Translations under genes and position numbers: made by a program
Source: Durusdinium trenchii
Lineage: Eukaryota > Sar > Dinophyceae > Suessiales > Symbiodiniaceae
Assembly (NCBI GenBank): GCA_963970005.1
Contig: CAXAMN010025339.1
Coordinates: 579,689-643,688 of the forward strand
Length of the DNA: 64,000 nt
Reading direction: 5' to 3'
Part shown: positions 24,501 to 33,738 of the stretch, piece by piece
Position numbering within the stretch: the stretch's first letter is position 1
Layout of the letters: each line of letters begins with the position of its first letter
The notes under the pieces: generated by a model
The model's input: only the letters and a program-made list of their open reading frames with translations
Database searches by the model: none
What the model was told of the DNA's origin: nothing

Positions 24501-25090
24501 GCAAACACGTGGAAGCAGCTGGTACAAAAACTGGCCAAACGCAAACAGCCGGCCTCTTCACGAAGCGTGAGGTTGAGGGACTTCAGGTTGGCCTGCTAGG
24601 CCAGTTCTTGAAAAGCTAAGCAGCCATATACCCCGTATCTTGCTGGTAGACCTGTTGGGGTCGCGTAATTACAAAATCTAAAATCCCAAAAAAACCATGG
24701 CCTAGGACATGGCCTTACTACTAGGAGCAAGAAGCTACTAATAACAAAGGGCATCGCTACCAACATCTGACGTTTCCCACTTTCTCCCGACTGTCCGAGG
24801 GTCTTCTATCGGTTTGCGTCATTGTTTCTGGCGCCTTGGACTGTGCCATTTTGACCTCAGTCTCTGACGCTGGTAAATTCATGTATTCCTTCCAAAGTGA
24901 TGTCAGTTACACAGCCATGAGACCTTTTAGCCTTTTGGCCAAGTGATTACACCTTCGTGACATCGGTCCATGGTCCATGGCTCCATGACCACATCCTGGG
25001 CGAGCAGCTGCTTGAGCCAGCCGGCATGCATCGACTTCCTCTCACAGGAGTCTTTGTGCTCTGCACAAGCAAACGCCTATCAGTGGATGA
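21600..25090. other. Region with no firm gene
   Basis: Short ORFs only. Minus-strand 22520-22700 (RGRSVWSNMFSSMYPVYR) has a slightly coding-like composition but no family. Simple features include an ATT-type repeat at 21945-21975 and a TATATA run at 23405-23422. At 24720-24765 there is a relative of the dispersed CTACTA...GAAGCTACTA repeat. Confidence 0.45.
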
Positions 25091-25492
25091 TCTAGCCAAA
25101 TTATACATATTAGAGTCCTTTTTTGTTTATATAAGCCCGGGGAGGGGGGGTAGGCCGAGAAGAGGGAGGTAGTAGCAAGGTAAGTAGCTAGTAGAAGCAA
25201 ACGGTAGCTAGTAGCTCAAGTAGCTACTACACACATTGGACGCAGGATAGCTCACGCTTCTTCAAGGAAGCTCCCCCCAGCTGCTTCGGCTCACAGCTGG
25301 GCAGCTCACGCCCACTCGCGAGGGCCGGGGCTCAGCCGCTCACCGCACGTGTGAGGGTTGAGCGTCCACAGACCAGGACCTCACCAGGTCGTGGATCGCC
25401 ATGGATACTAAGGTGACGACGAGAACCGAAGGGGAAAGGTCGCAAGCAGGCTTTATGACCTGGTCTGGAGGGAAACTCAGGCAGAAGATAGA

Positions 25493-27719
25493 ATGGTTCA
25501 ATTTGCACGCGCATGCAGACATGCTTTTCTCCTGGCCATTACGGAGTCTCCAAGTCGTGCTGATGACCTTTTGCGTAGAGCCACTGGCCGCCCACTGCAC
25601 GTCTATGACATCCATGAGGTCTTCTTCATTGCTGATGAATGGCTTGAGATGAGGCTCAACATCTACCGAACTCACCCAGGTTGGGCCACGAGTGATGAGA
25701 TTGAGTTTGCCATGAGCTTCTTCATGCCTGAGTCATTCTGTCCTCCGGTCCTGCACCATGATCTCTCGCTGATCGCTGCAGGAGTCAAAGTTCCCTGTGA
25801 AGAGGTCCAGCGATTTGTGGCCCTTCGTGAGGGCCACTGGATTGGTGTTGAAGTGGTGCGCAATGCAGAGGAGCACACATGTCGGGCGGTTTTCCTTCAG
25901 GTTCCTCCAAGAAACCAACAGTTCTGGCACGACTTTGCCATAGACTACATTGTCCCATTTGGATTCCGACCGATCATCATCATTGACACCAACCGTACCA
26001 GACCAGGAATGTGTGGATGGGAGCTTCTTCACAGGTGGATCATTGTTGACCTCCATCTTCCGGATGCTTTCCACATTCCAAATCCGAAAAGACAGCTTAT
26101 TGACCAGGTGATTGCTGAGTCTGATCAGGCTTGGAGAACTGTTGGGGCCCCACCCATGCTGAGAACTTTTGCTGAGAACATTCGAAGGCTTTTCCTTCTC
26201 GTCGGAGGAGTTCATGGCCTTCAGCCGTGCTCTGCTGTGTCGCTTGGAGGAATGGAGGGCCAAGCTAGTACTGACTCCCCCATGCAAGCGGTTGATCCGT
26301 GACAAATTGATGATCCATGGAAAGCCAAGAAGAAGGCAGTTAAACAAAGGAAATGGGAGGACTTACAACTCCAGACAGATCACCCCTTCGTGGCCAAGGA
26401 CAAGACGCCTGTTCCCTTTGTCCAGAAGCAACAGCTGTCTATGAACCGTGGAGGTATTGCGTTTGTCTCCAAAGGCAACATCCAACAGGCCAAGGAGCTT
26501 ACACCCAAGGAGCCTTGCTGCTTCTGCCCATGATTGATCCAACAGATCCACTGGCCAAGCTGCCAAATCTCACTGGACCTTTTGAAGTGATCGTCTTTGA
26601 CCCGGCCATGAACCAGGAGTACAAACGGCAAGTACACCTCCTGGTAATCACCCCCGATGTCCAATTTGCGTTACCTACACCGTCAATCACGTTGACATTG
26701 GCCGCAGTGTGTGAGATCGTGCTGGAATGTGATGCCAGGCTGGTCACCAAGGATGTCTTCAATGCCTTCTATGACAACCCTTTGGCCAAATTCAAAGCAC
26801 AGCTCAAAGAGGTATGCTCCGACCCGATCTGGGGGCATGCAGCCATCTACGGCTATCGGACTGTGCAGGAGCGCAACAAAGAAAAGACTGACCTCGTGCA
26901 TCAGTGCCTCTTGAAGGTTCAGCAGAAGCATCGTATCCCGCTGCTGTCAGCCAGTGGTCATGGAGATCTTGTAGTCAGGGACTTTGTTGCAAAAGGTGAT
27001 CAAGTGCAGGACTTGTCGATCATCCCACGTTTCTGGCCGATTGACCGATCCAATAAAGCTGACCTCATTAAGGCCGCCTCCACTATTGCTGGGTACAGAG
27101 GTATTGCAGTCACCAAACGCCACAGATGCGCTGGCAACGGCCCGTGACCTCCTGCTGCCTCAGGATGACAGGATTTGCCCTATCAACAAAGCTATGGTCC
27201 CCAAAGTCAACATGGACAGTCTGGGATGGCCATCCGAGATCCTTGCCAAAGACATCGTGTCAGCCGTTCACCAGGCAACGAAGGCTCCTTGCATCCCGAC
27301 ACGATCCTTCAGGCGTGCAGGTGTCTGTGCTTGGACACTCTCATTTGAGAAGGTGCCCACAGTTTCAAAGTTCTCTGTAAGAGTGAATGAGAAGACCTTT
27401 GAGATCCTCCTCACGCCAGTTTCCTACCGAGCCCCACCGAAAGGCAAGGGCAAAGGGAAAGCGAAAGCAGGTGGCGTTGGGTCCGCTGACAGTGGGGCTG
27501 GCAAGGGTTTCGTCTCCAAGGAGATTCATACCGAGCTTTGATTGGCTCGAAGAGCAAGTTGGCCGCCTTGAACAGAAACACGAGACCCTCAGCGAGAAGG
27601 TTGACCACCAGTTTGGGCAAGTGGGAGACCAGTTGAGACAGATTCTCCAATGCGTGCAGCCACGACACCGTGAGCATGGTGACACACCGCCCCCGGTCAA
27701 GCACCACCGGGCGGCCTGA
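25493..27719 (+). pseudogene. LINE ORF1, degenerate (one stop and about three frameshifts)
   Basis: A single protein can be followed through three frames: frame 2 from 25493, crossing an in-frame TGA at 26300-26302 with clear protein-like sequence on both sides, to about 26520; frame 1 to about 27110; frame 2 to 27541; frame 3 to 27719. The end holds a basic KGKGKGKAK run and a heptad-like LEEQVGRLEQKHETLSEKV coiled coil. ORF1 proteins of LINEs bind the RNA and form multimers, which the basic run and coiled coil would suit. I do not recognise a named ORF1 domain. An ATG at 25401 in another frame may be the original start. Confidence 0.6.
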
Positions 27720-27755
27720 CTTCCGTCTACACAATGGTATAGGAGAGAAGGGGGT

Positions 27756-28298
27756 ATGGCCGTGTTTGACCATGCTCCCCTTCCTATGGGGTTGATCTTT
27801 GTGCAGATCGCGTACTACAGTGCTGGCTTTTTCAATGTTTTGTGGTCTTTTGCTGATTTGCCTCTCCGGATCAGTTGGCAGAGGGCTACTCATTGGACGC
27901 TGGTTTTTCTATGGGTTTTTCTCTGTGGGCTCACCCACTATGCAGCCTCATGCAGGGGTATGTATGAGCAATGCTTTCCTATGCGCCGTCTCTTGGCCTC
28001 CGGGGCCTTTCGCCTTTTCTGTATTTGGGGTGATGCTCTTCATCACTGCAGAGGTGGCGATGTCAGTTTCTTGCATGTTATATCATCTTTGGCGATGTCG
28101 TACTCCCACCACCTGGTGAAGGAAGGGACCTCTCCGCCGACTGTTGATGTTCGAATTCGGAATATTGTGATGATTCCATCGAAGCAGGCCTTGCCAAGGG
28201 TTCGACAATTTTGTCTCCACCTTCTCTGCCTCCTCGACTTTGCTTGTGGTGTTGGATTGTGTGCTGTGCAGTTGACCCTACTTATGAGTTCGATATGA
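27756..28298 (+). other. Hydrophobic open frame between ORF1 and endonuclease
   Basis: A 180-codon frame begins TATGGCCGTG after the ORF1 stop and is rich in F, W, L and C. Another frame at 27799-28119 is equally hydrophobic, so the signal may be base composition, not a protein. It occupies the linker before the endonuclease of ORF2. No domain is seen. Confidence 0.25.
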
Positions 28299-29424
28299 CA
28301 CTGGGCTATCCAGGTGAGGGACCGCGTTGGGATGTGATTTCAGCCAATATCGACTCTCTTGCTACGAATGACAATTGTCTCCACTGGGAGGCTGATGTGC
28401 TTGCACTTCAAGAAGCTCGGGTTGCCGAGTCCAACCTTGTTGAATCTCAACGGAAGGCTGCCCTCTGCCACCTTCAACTCTTTTGCTCCCAACCGCTGCA
28501 AAAAACCAGAGCAAGCAACGGTACGTACAGAATCCCCTCAGGGGGCACAGCCACACTGGGACAGAAAGAGTTCACGCAACTCTTTGATGATCAAGCAGAC
28601 CAATCTGGGCAATGGACCGTGCTTCGATCCACAACTCGGGTCACAGCTACGTGGCACCAGGTGGCTGAAGGTGTTAAACTGCTTGCATTCAACTTCTACG
28701 CCGTCGCCAATGCGGCCTCCGAAAGGGCTAAGTTTGCCCGGAACAATGAGCTCCTCAACTCCATCCTTGAGGTGGCAGCGCAATTTGGCGACGTGCCCAT
28801 TGTGGTCGCAGGTGACTTTCAGATGACTACCCTGCGGTGCAGTTGGCTTTAGACCACTGGGGCTGGGCAGACCCCCTTCTGCAAACTGATACCGATGGTG
28901 ATGTGATTCGTCCTAGCACCTTCTTTCAGAGTGTTGCGACTGGGAACAGTGATGGGCAGTCCTCCATCGATGGCATCCTCATGAATCGTACCGCATTGTC
29001 AGCACTCCTTCACATTGAAGCGCTCGACCACCAGGACCGCCAGCATAGGCCGGTTAAAGCAACCTTCATGTGGGACAAACTTTTGCAGTCAGGCACCATC
29101 ATGCAGCGGCCAGCTGTCTTGAACTTGGACAATATCCAACATGCTGACCCTACCGACCCTGGCTGTCCGGTTAATTCCTTCAGTGAACAGCTTTGGCACC
29201 ACTATGCACAGCAATTTGATCTGGCAGCCGATGCTGATACCAAAAATGGGCTATCTACAATGAATACGCTGCTAAATTGTTGGTGCTCAATGGTGCTGTG
29301 TGGGGTAAGGGTTCGCGGAGTCGTGGTGCCCATCCGAAGTTCGTCAAGGTACAGGCCTCTGCTTCCCAGGAGGCCAATGGGAATCTGGCTTCGCCGCACC
29401 TCCTCTCGTTGCAATCGATTGTAA
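28211..29424 (+). pseudogene. LINE ORF2, APE-type endonuclease part
   Basis: Frame 2 (to 28852) then frame 1 (28837-29424) together give endonuclease motifs in order: WDVISANIDSL (Asn site), VLALQEAR (catalytic Glu), LLAFNFYA, VVAGDF (catalytic Asp), SSIDGIL (the SxxDxI strand) and LDHQDRQHRPV (C-terminal His region). This domain nicks target DNA to prime reverse transcription. The residue after GDF is Gln where Asn is usual, and a frameshift falls just after it at about 28830. A further frame change comes near 29400, before the transposon insertion. Confidence 0.7.
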
Positions 29425-29512
29425 GATCCTTGAGAGAGCTTGAAACTCGCTTCAACAGAGCTGCATCGGGGCCGGGTGACCTGCGCACCTTTCGCAATAC
29501 ACAGCATCACTA

Positions 29513-29535
29513 AGGATCCGAGAAGCCACTTTTAA
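29513..29535 (+). repeat. Left terminal inverted repeat of the transposon
   Basis: It starts AGGATCCGAGAAGCCAC directly after TA at 29511-29512. Compared with the reverse complement of the right end, 20 of 23 positions agree, including the first 12. Confidence 0.85.
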
Positions 29536-29640
29536 AAATAGCTTCTGGTGGAAGCTAAGATTTTAGGCTGGCAGCCATGGAAAGTGGCTTCTGGGTTTTG
29601 AACTCTAGAAGCTACACAAAGTGGCTTCTGCAAATCAGCA
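29520..29640. repeat. Left subterminal repeats
   Basis: Three AGAAGCCACTTT / AAAGTGGCTTCT words occur in both orientations, with one GGCTGGCAGCC palindrome at 29566-29576. Similar clustered subterminal words in CACTA elements bind a helper protein. That role is inferred here. Confidence 0.7.
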
Positions 29641-29750
29641 TGTGCATCTTTTTCCTTGGCACTACTGGGTGATACAAGGTGAAACATATTGTACCTATGG
29701 TTGCATGGCCTTCTTTCAGGCTGAAGCTGGACATCGGATTTGGGCCTTCT

Positions 29751-31610
29751 TCAGGCTGAGCTGGGCAAGTTGACACTCAGAGGGGGTGTGTCATTCATGA
29801 AACAAAGGAGGATTTTCTCTGCTTCACTGCTTGCATTTCTCTTCCCACCCCTTCTGAGTGCCCACTGCTGCATGGAGGATGCAAATGTTTCATCCCTATA
29901 ATTCCAGAAATCCTTAGGGTTGTGGCCTTCCCAGGCTAAATCAAAAATATGCTCAGCCAAGTGCCACTTAGGCTTGGCATGCCAGGAACAAACATCATTT
30001 TCATCTTCTCTTTGAATGTGAGATTCCAATGCCATGTACTGGCTCTTCAATGCCCTTCCATATTTGGCCAGCTTCCTGCCATTGAAAGCTTCCATGTGCT
30101 GATAGACTTGGGTGGTGAAGGTTGCAACTTTGTGGATTGCCTTTTGCAGGCTGGTGCCTGTGTCAAAATTGTGTGCGCTTGTCAAAGTGCTCAAAATCCC
30201 CTGCCTGCAGAAATACCTGCATGTCGCTGCTTTAGTGTCAAGTTCAGGGGCCTTCCCAGGCTTTACAATGTCAAGCAGAGTGAGTTTGGGCAATTGCTCA
30301 CTGGCTGGGACACCCAACTCTGAGTAGATAGTCTGGATATGTGCCCACAATCTGCTTGCTTTTTCTTGCTTCTTCCCTTCATAGCAGGGCAACAAAGCGT
30401 TCAAAACTTGCCCTGCACAGGCTGCACCACATCCTTCATCCATGACATGCATCCAATCAGGGACTATGGTGTGGTTGGTAATTGGGTTCACATGGAAAAG
30501 TGGTGCTATGGCCTTTTTTCTCAATTCCAGGCTTGCCAGAAATTGGGCCTTGTCCAGGCTTTGGCTCTTTCTCTGATCTAATGTTTGGCATCTCCACTCT
30601 GTTGGCTTGCAGGAGCACAGCCAACACATTCCTACTTTGACATTGTGCATAGGACAGCCATACCATTTTACATTCCAATCCCAATCTCCTCGCATCATAA
30701 CTACAACAGCCTTGCACAGGCTTTTGCCAATTCTTGTCAATCGAAAAGGTTCTTCGAAAGGAGCCCCATCATGCCTTAATGCAGGCTGCATTCCCAATAC
30801 CAAATGTTGCAGGCTCCAAGCAAGAACTTCCAAGGTGGCCTGTGTGGTCTCTGGCCCTGCAATGAATTTGGCATCAACACAAGTAAGGGGGACTCTCAAT
30901 TGTGAATGCCTTGAGGCCAAGAGGTTGACCGTGATGAAATCCAAGCTAGATTGATTCATTCTGCCTTGCACAGGCACTCCATCACCATGAATACCTAGAG
31001 GCACCATGCCTTGCGCAGGCTCACCACAATCTGCACAGCATTGGGCCAACTTTGTGGCCAGCATTGAGCCTCTTTCAGGCATACAATCTTGCCATGCTCC
31101 TGGCTGCATCAAATAGCCTTCCAACCACTCATGGGGAAGCAAGAATGGCAATGGCTTGGGTGATATTTCTTGTGTTTTTGGATTTTTTAATGGTATGTTT
31201 GCCCAATACAATTGACACCATGTGTTGTTTTTTTTGAGCCACCTCCTCATCGACCTGGCTGCATTGCCACCTAGTGCAGCATCTTCATTGGCCTTGTTCA
31301 GGCTTTGGCTGGTTGGTGCTTTGACCCTGAGGCCACCAGCTTTGGCTTTGGTGAGCATTTTCACCACTTTTGTGGCTGGGAGCTGGTTTCTCCTATGCAA
31401 GGATTCAATTTCTTCGACCAATTCCTCTTGGTTTTTCAATTGGTCTTCTGCACTAGGAGAAGCCCAAACAGCCTCTGCCAAGCAAATCTTGGCTTTCTTC
31501 TTAGGTGATGCAAAGGCCTTATCCAGGCTTGACAACAGCAACCATAGGAAAAACTTGAAAGCACCCATGCTTGAGCTAAAGATGGCTGCAGATAAAAAAA
31601 TATCATACAT
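29751..31610 (-). CDS. DDE-type transposase, CMC/Plavaka-like
   Basis: 619 codons from an ATG at 31610. It has a charged helical N-terminus, then LGIHGDGVPV (D210), RGDWDW (D309/D311) followed by a cysteine cluster CPMHNVKVGMCWLC, then PDWMHVMDEGCG (D385, D391) and a late KWHLAEHI. The order D - GDxx + zinc-like Cys insert - DxMHxxxEG is that of Tnp2/Plavaka transposases of the CMC group, which cut and rejoin element ends in the nucleus. Exact catalytic residues are tentative. The frame has no stop, so it may be functional. Fourteen or so copies of the short DNA motif fall in this gene and use all three frames (SLNKA, EPAQG, LAWEG), avoiding stop codons. Confidence 0.72.
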   Translation of the reverse strand: MYDIFLSAAIFSSSMGAFKFFLWLLLSSLDKAFASPKKKAKICLAEAVWASPSAEDQLKNQEELVEEIESLHRRNQLPATKVVKMLTKAKAGGLRVKAPTSQSLNKANEDAALGGNAARSMRRWLKKNNTWCQLYWANIPLKNPKTQEISPKPLPFLLPHEWLEGYLMQPGAWQDCMPERGSMLATKLAQCCADCGEPAQGMVPLGIHGDGVPVQGRMNQSSLDFITVNLLASRHSQLRVPLTCVDAKFIAGPETTQATLEVLAWSLQHLVLGMQPALRHDGAPFEEPFRLTRIGKSLCKAVVVMMRGDWDWNVKWYGCPMHNVKVGMCWLCSCKPTEWRCQTLDQRKSQSLDKAQFLASLELRKKAIAPLFHVNPITNHTIVPDWMHVMDEGCGAACAGQVLNALLPCYEGKKQEKASRLWAHIQTIYSELGVPASEQLPKLTLLDIVKPGKAPELDTKAATCRYFCRQGILSTLTSAHNFDTGTSLQKAIHKVATFTTQVYQHMEAFNGRKLAKYGRALKSQYMALESHIQREDENDVCSWHAKPKWHLAEHIFDLAWEGHNPKDFWNYRDETFASSMQQWALRRGGKRNASSEAEKILLCFMNDTPPLSVNLPSSA

Positions 31611-31759
31611 CTAGAGCCACCAATTTTCATTAGTCCCCTATTCTCCCCTACCCCCACCACCCAAGTCCAGCTCTTTTTTTCATCCTGCTGCCATCCAGCT
31701 GTACAGGCCTTGCACAGGCTGCTATCCAATGCCAGTGCTTGTTCAAAGCCTTGTTCAGG

Positions 31760-32965
31760 CTATATCCCTTCATTCTTGGCCCAAAGCTTTGCTGGTCCCC
31801 AGGCCTTGTTCAGGCTCTTGAGGTCTTCCTCACATGCAGCTTTCACCTTGTTGACCTCTTCAAGCGAGCCTGGAGCATCTGCTGGGTCAACTTGCTGGCT
31901 GAAGGTGCCCAACCTCTTTAGCCACTCCTGTTTCTTTTTGCCATACTCAACCAAGCCTTGCTTCAGGCTGTCCATATGGGCCTTGACATGTGGGTCACTA
32001 TCATTCTGCTTTTGGGCAATAGCTTCTTTCAACACAGAGCCTTTGTCCAGGCTGGTGCTGAGAGCACTGATGGCCTTCTTCAGGCTTTTCAAGGCCATCT
32101 TGTAGGCTTCACAAGGGTCAGGCTCACCTGCAGGGGGTGGGCCCTCATGGCCCCTTGGTGGATCAGGGTCAGGCCTTTGACCAAGCTTGAGCCTTTCTGC
32201 TTCAGGCGGTTGGTAGGCCAGCAAGCCTTCCACATGCTGGAAAGTGGGAGTGTCCAGCTCCACTTCCTGCTTGACCTGTGTGGAGCTGCTGCTTTTTTCT
32301 TTCTCCACATCCATCATTCTTTTCTCATACCAATACAGCTTCACCCCTTTCTGGGCCCACAATGGATTCCAATGGTCCTTGGATTCCAAGGATGTGACAG
32401 CTGCATCGCACAACTCCTCGAAGTCAGGGGAATTGGGGTTGGCCCCCTCCATTTTCCCTACAACATATTTTGTAACCCAGCCTTTCTGCAGGCTTGACTC
32501 TGCGCCTTTCTCTTGCAGACTTGTCTTGTGGCAAGCCTTTTTGCTGACTTCAGGATCAAGCATAAAGACTTCATAGTACCACTTTCTTTTTGCCATTTGA
32601 CCTTGCCCTTGGACATTCTGCCAGCCTTTTCTCAGGCTTGAACCTTTCCCAGCCTTCTCCAGCTTCTGCAGCTGATAGCGCACATCCTTCCAAGCTTCCC
32701 TGTCAGGTGCCTCATAATGGCCTTCTGCAGGCTGACTTTGGGCATTGGCCTTGGCCCTGGCTTTGGCCTTGGCCTTGGCTACAGCTTTTGGCGAAACTTT
32801 CATTCTGATTCTGGGTGCTTGGGGTGAGCCCCCTGCACCATCCTTGGTAGGGGTGCCTTCCTCACACTTGTCTTTGTGAGGAGTGGCTGTCTCTTGCTTC
32901 ACTACAATGGTGCCTTGTTCAGGCTCTGGTGGTCCCATGGCTGATGGCCTCTTTCTAGGTGGCAT
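31760..32965 (-). CDS. Transposon accessory ORF B, basic DNA-binding-like protein
   Basis: 401 codons from the ATG at 32965 (MPPRKRPS); the frame is open further upstream to 33094 but enters the palindromic insert, so the internal ATG is preferred. The N-terminus is basic, with an Ala/Lys run (KAVAKAKAKARAKA), then Lys-rich helices with repeated KGW words (LRKGWQNVQ, LQKGWVTKY) and a charged helical C-terminus. Nuclear localisation and nucleic acid binding would suit; no domain is recognised. It lies just upstream of the transposase on the same strand, 150 bases away, and could act as the TnpA-like end-binding protein. That is inference from context. Confidence 0.55.
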   Translation of the reverse strand: MPPRKRPSAMGPPEPEQGTIVVKQETATPHKDKCEEGTPTKDGAGGSPQAPRIRMKVSPKAVAKAKAKARAKANAQSQPAEGHYEAPDREAWKDVRYQLQKLEKAGKGSSLRKGWQNVQGQGQMAKRKWYYEVFMLDPEVSKKACHKTSLQEKGAESSLQKGWVTKYVVGKMEGANPNSPDFEELCDAAVTSLESKDHWNPLWAQKGVKLYWYEKRMMDVEKEKSSSSTQVKQEVELDTPTFQHVEGLLAYQPPEAERLKLGQRPDPDPPRGHEGPPPAGEPDPCEAYKMALKSLKKAISALSTSLDKGSVLKEAIAQKQNDSDPHVKAHMDSLKQGLVEYGKKKQEWLKRLGTFSQQVDPADAPGSLEEVNKVKAACEEDLKSLNKAWGPAKLWAKNEGI

Positions 32966-33080
32966 GGGTGCCAGGTTTGGTGTGTTTGTGCTTGTTGTGT
33001 GGTGTTGGTTGTTGAAGGTTCTGGTGTGTTGGTGGTCTGCCCTTGATTTTTCAAAAGCTGCAGCAGAGGTGCTGAGAGAC

Positions 33081-33245
33081 CCAAAAAGTAACAAAAAGTA
33101 CGAAAAAGTACGAAAATCGTACTTTCGTACTTTTGTACTTTTTGTATATTTCCTTATTAATTTAAAAGGAAATATATAAAAACATATAAAAGTACAAAAG
33201 TACGAAAGTACGATTTTCGTACTTTTTTGGTACTTTTTGCTTTGG
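33081..33245. repeat. Palindromic insert (MITE-like) with GTAC-rich arms
   Basis: A perfect 33-bp inverted repeat, starting GTACGAAAATCG, lies at 33108-33140 and 33190-33222. Imperfect extension reaches about 33081 and 33245, and an inner TATATTTCCTT / AAGGAAATATA pair lies near 33144 and 33167. The arms themselves contain GTAC and AAGTAC words. It is AT-rich, unlike the transposon around it, and carries no motif copy, so it looks like a separate insertion. It sits just upstream of ORF B on the minus strand. Confidence 0.85.
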
Positions 33246-33474
33246 TGTTTCTGGCCTTTTGCAGGCTCACCTTACCAATTTTGGGGTGAACCACTCACCT
33301 TCAAGACCTTGGGGGTGAACCACTCACATCTCAAGTAGTATACCTGTTCCAGGCTTCCCCTAATCCAACAGCCACCACCACCACCAGCAACAACCAACCA
33401 CAAAACCCCACTCCCCACCCAAAGAGCTTTTTTGCAGGGCTGCCAAGGCTCCATTTCTGTACAAGCCTTTATCC

Positions 33475-33723
33475 AGGCTAGAAGACAGCTGTGGTTTTGA
33501 ATGGCCTTTGTTCAGGCTTGAGCTGACCAGTGGTGGAGTTGGCCTTTGTTCAGGCTTCAGCTATGGGGTGTGCTGGCCTTGTTCAGGCTTGAGCTGACAA
33601 GTGGTGGAATTGGCCTTTGTTCAGGCTTGTGTGCTGGCCTTTGTTCAGGCTTGAGCTGACAAGTGGTGGAATTGGCCTTGGTTCAGGCTTTAGGTATGGG
33701 GTGTGCTGGCCTTTGTTCAGGCT
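33475..33723 (+). repeat. Higher-order tandem array of the motif
   Basis: Eight motif copies here are spaced 29, 38, 34, 37, 24, 38 and 34 bases. The longer units continue TTGAGCTGACAAGTGGTGG and the 34-base units TATGGGGTGTGCT, so two unit types alternate. The array fills the non-coding gap between the end of ORF C and the palindromic insert. Confidence 0.85.
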
Positions 33724-33738
33724 TGAGCTGTGCAGTGC

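Noticed and set aside
24846-24860. CCATTTTGACCTCAG resembles the spliced-leader 3' half.
   Set aside because: It has mismatches in the GGCTCAAG part and no splice donor after it; chance is likely.
24929-24947. TTAGCCTTTTGGCCAAG resembles the dinoflagellate spliced leader and also the start of U2 snRNA.
   Set aside because: At least two single-base gaps are needed for either match and no snRNA body or Sm site follows.
25200-25240. Direct repeats around GTAGCTAGTAGC as LINE target duplication.
   Set aside because: The same bases precede the copy at 54.7 kb, so they belong to the element or its preferred site, and no matching word follows 40491.
29508-29516. CACTAAGG at the left transposon edge could make this a classic CACTA element.
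   Set aside because: The right end reads CCCTAAGG on the minus strand, not CACTA, and the frame-restoring TA fits better.
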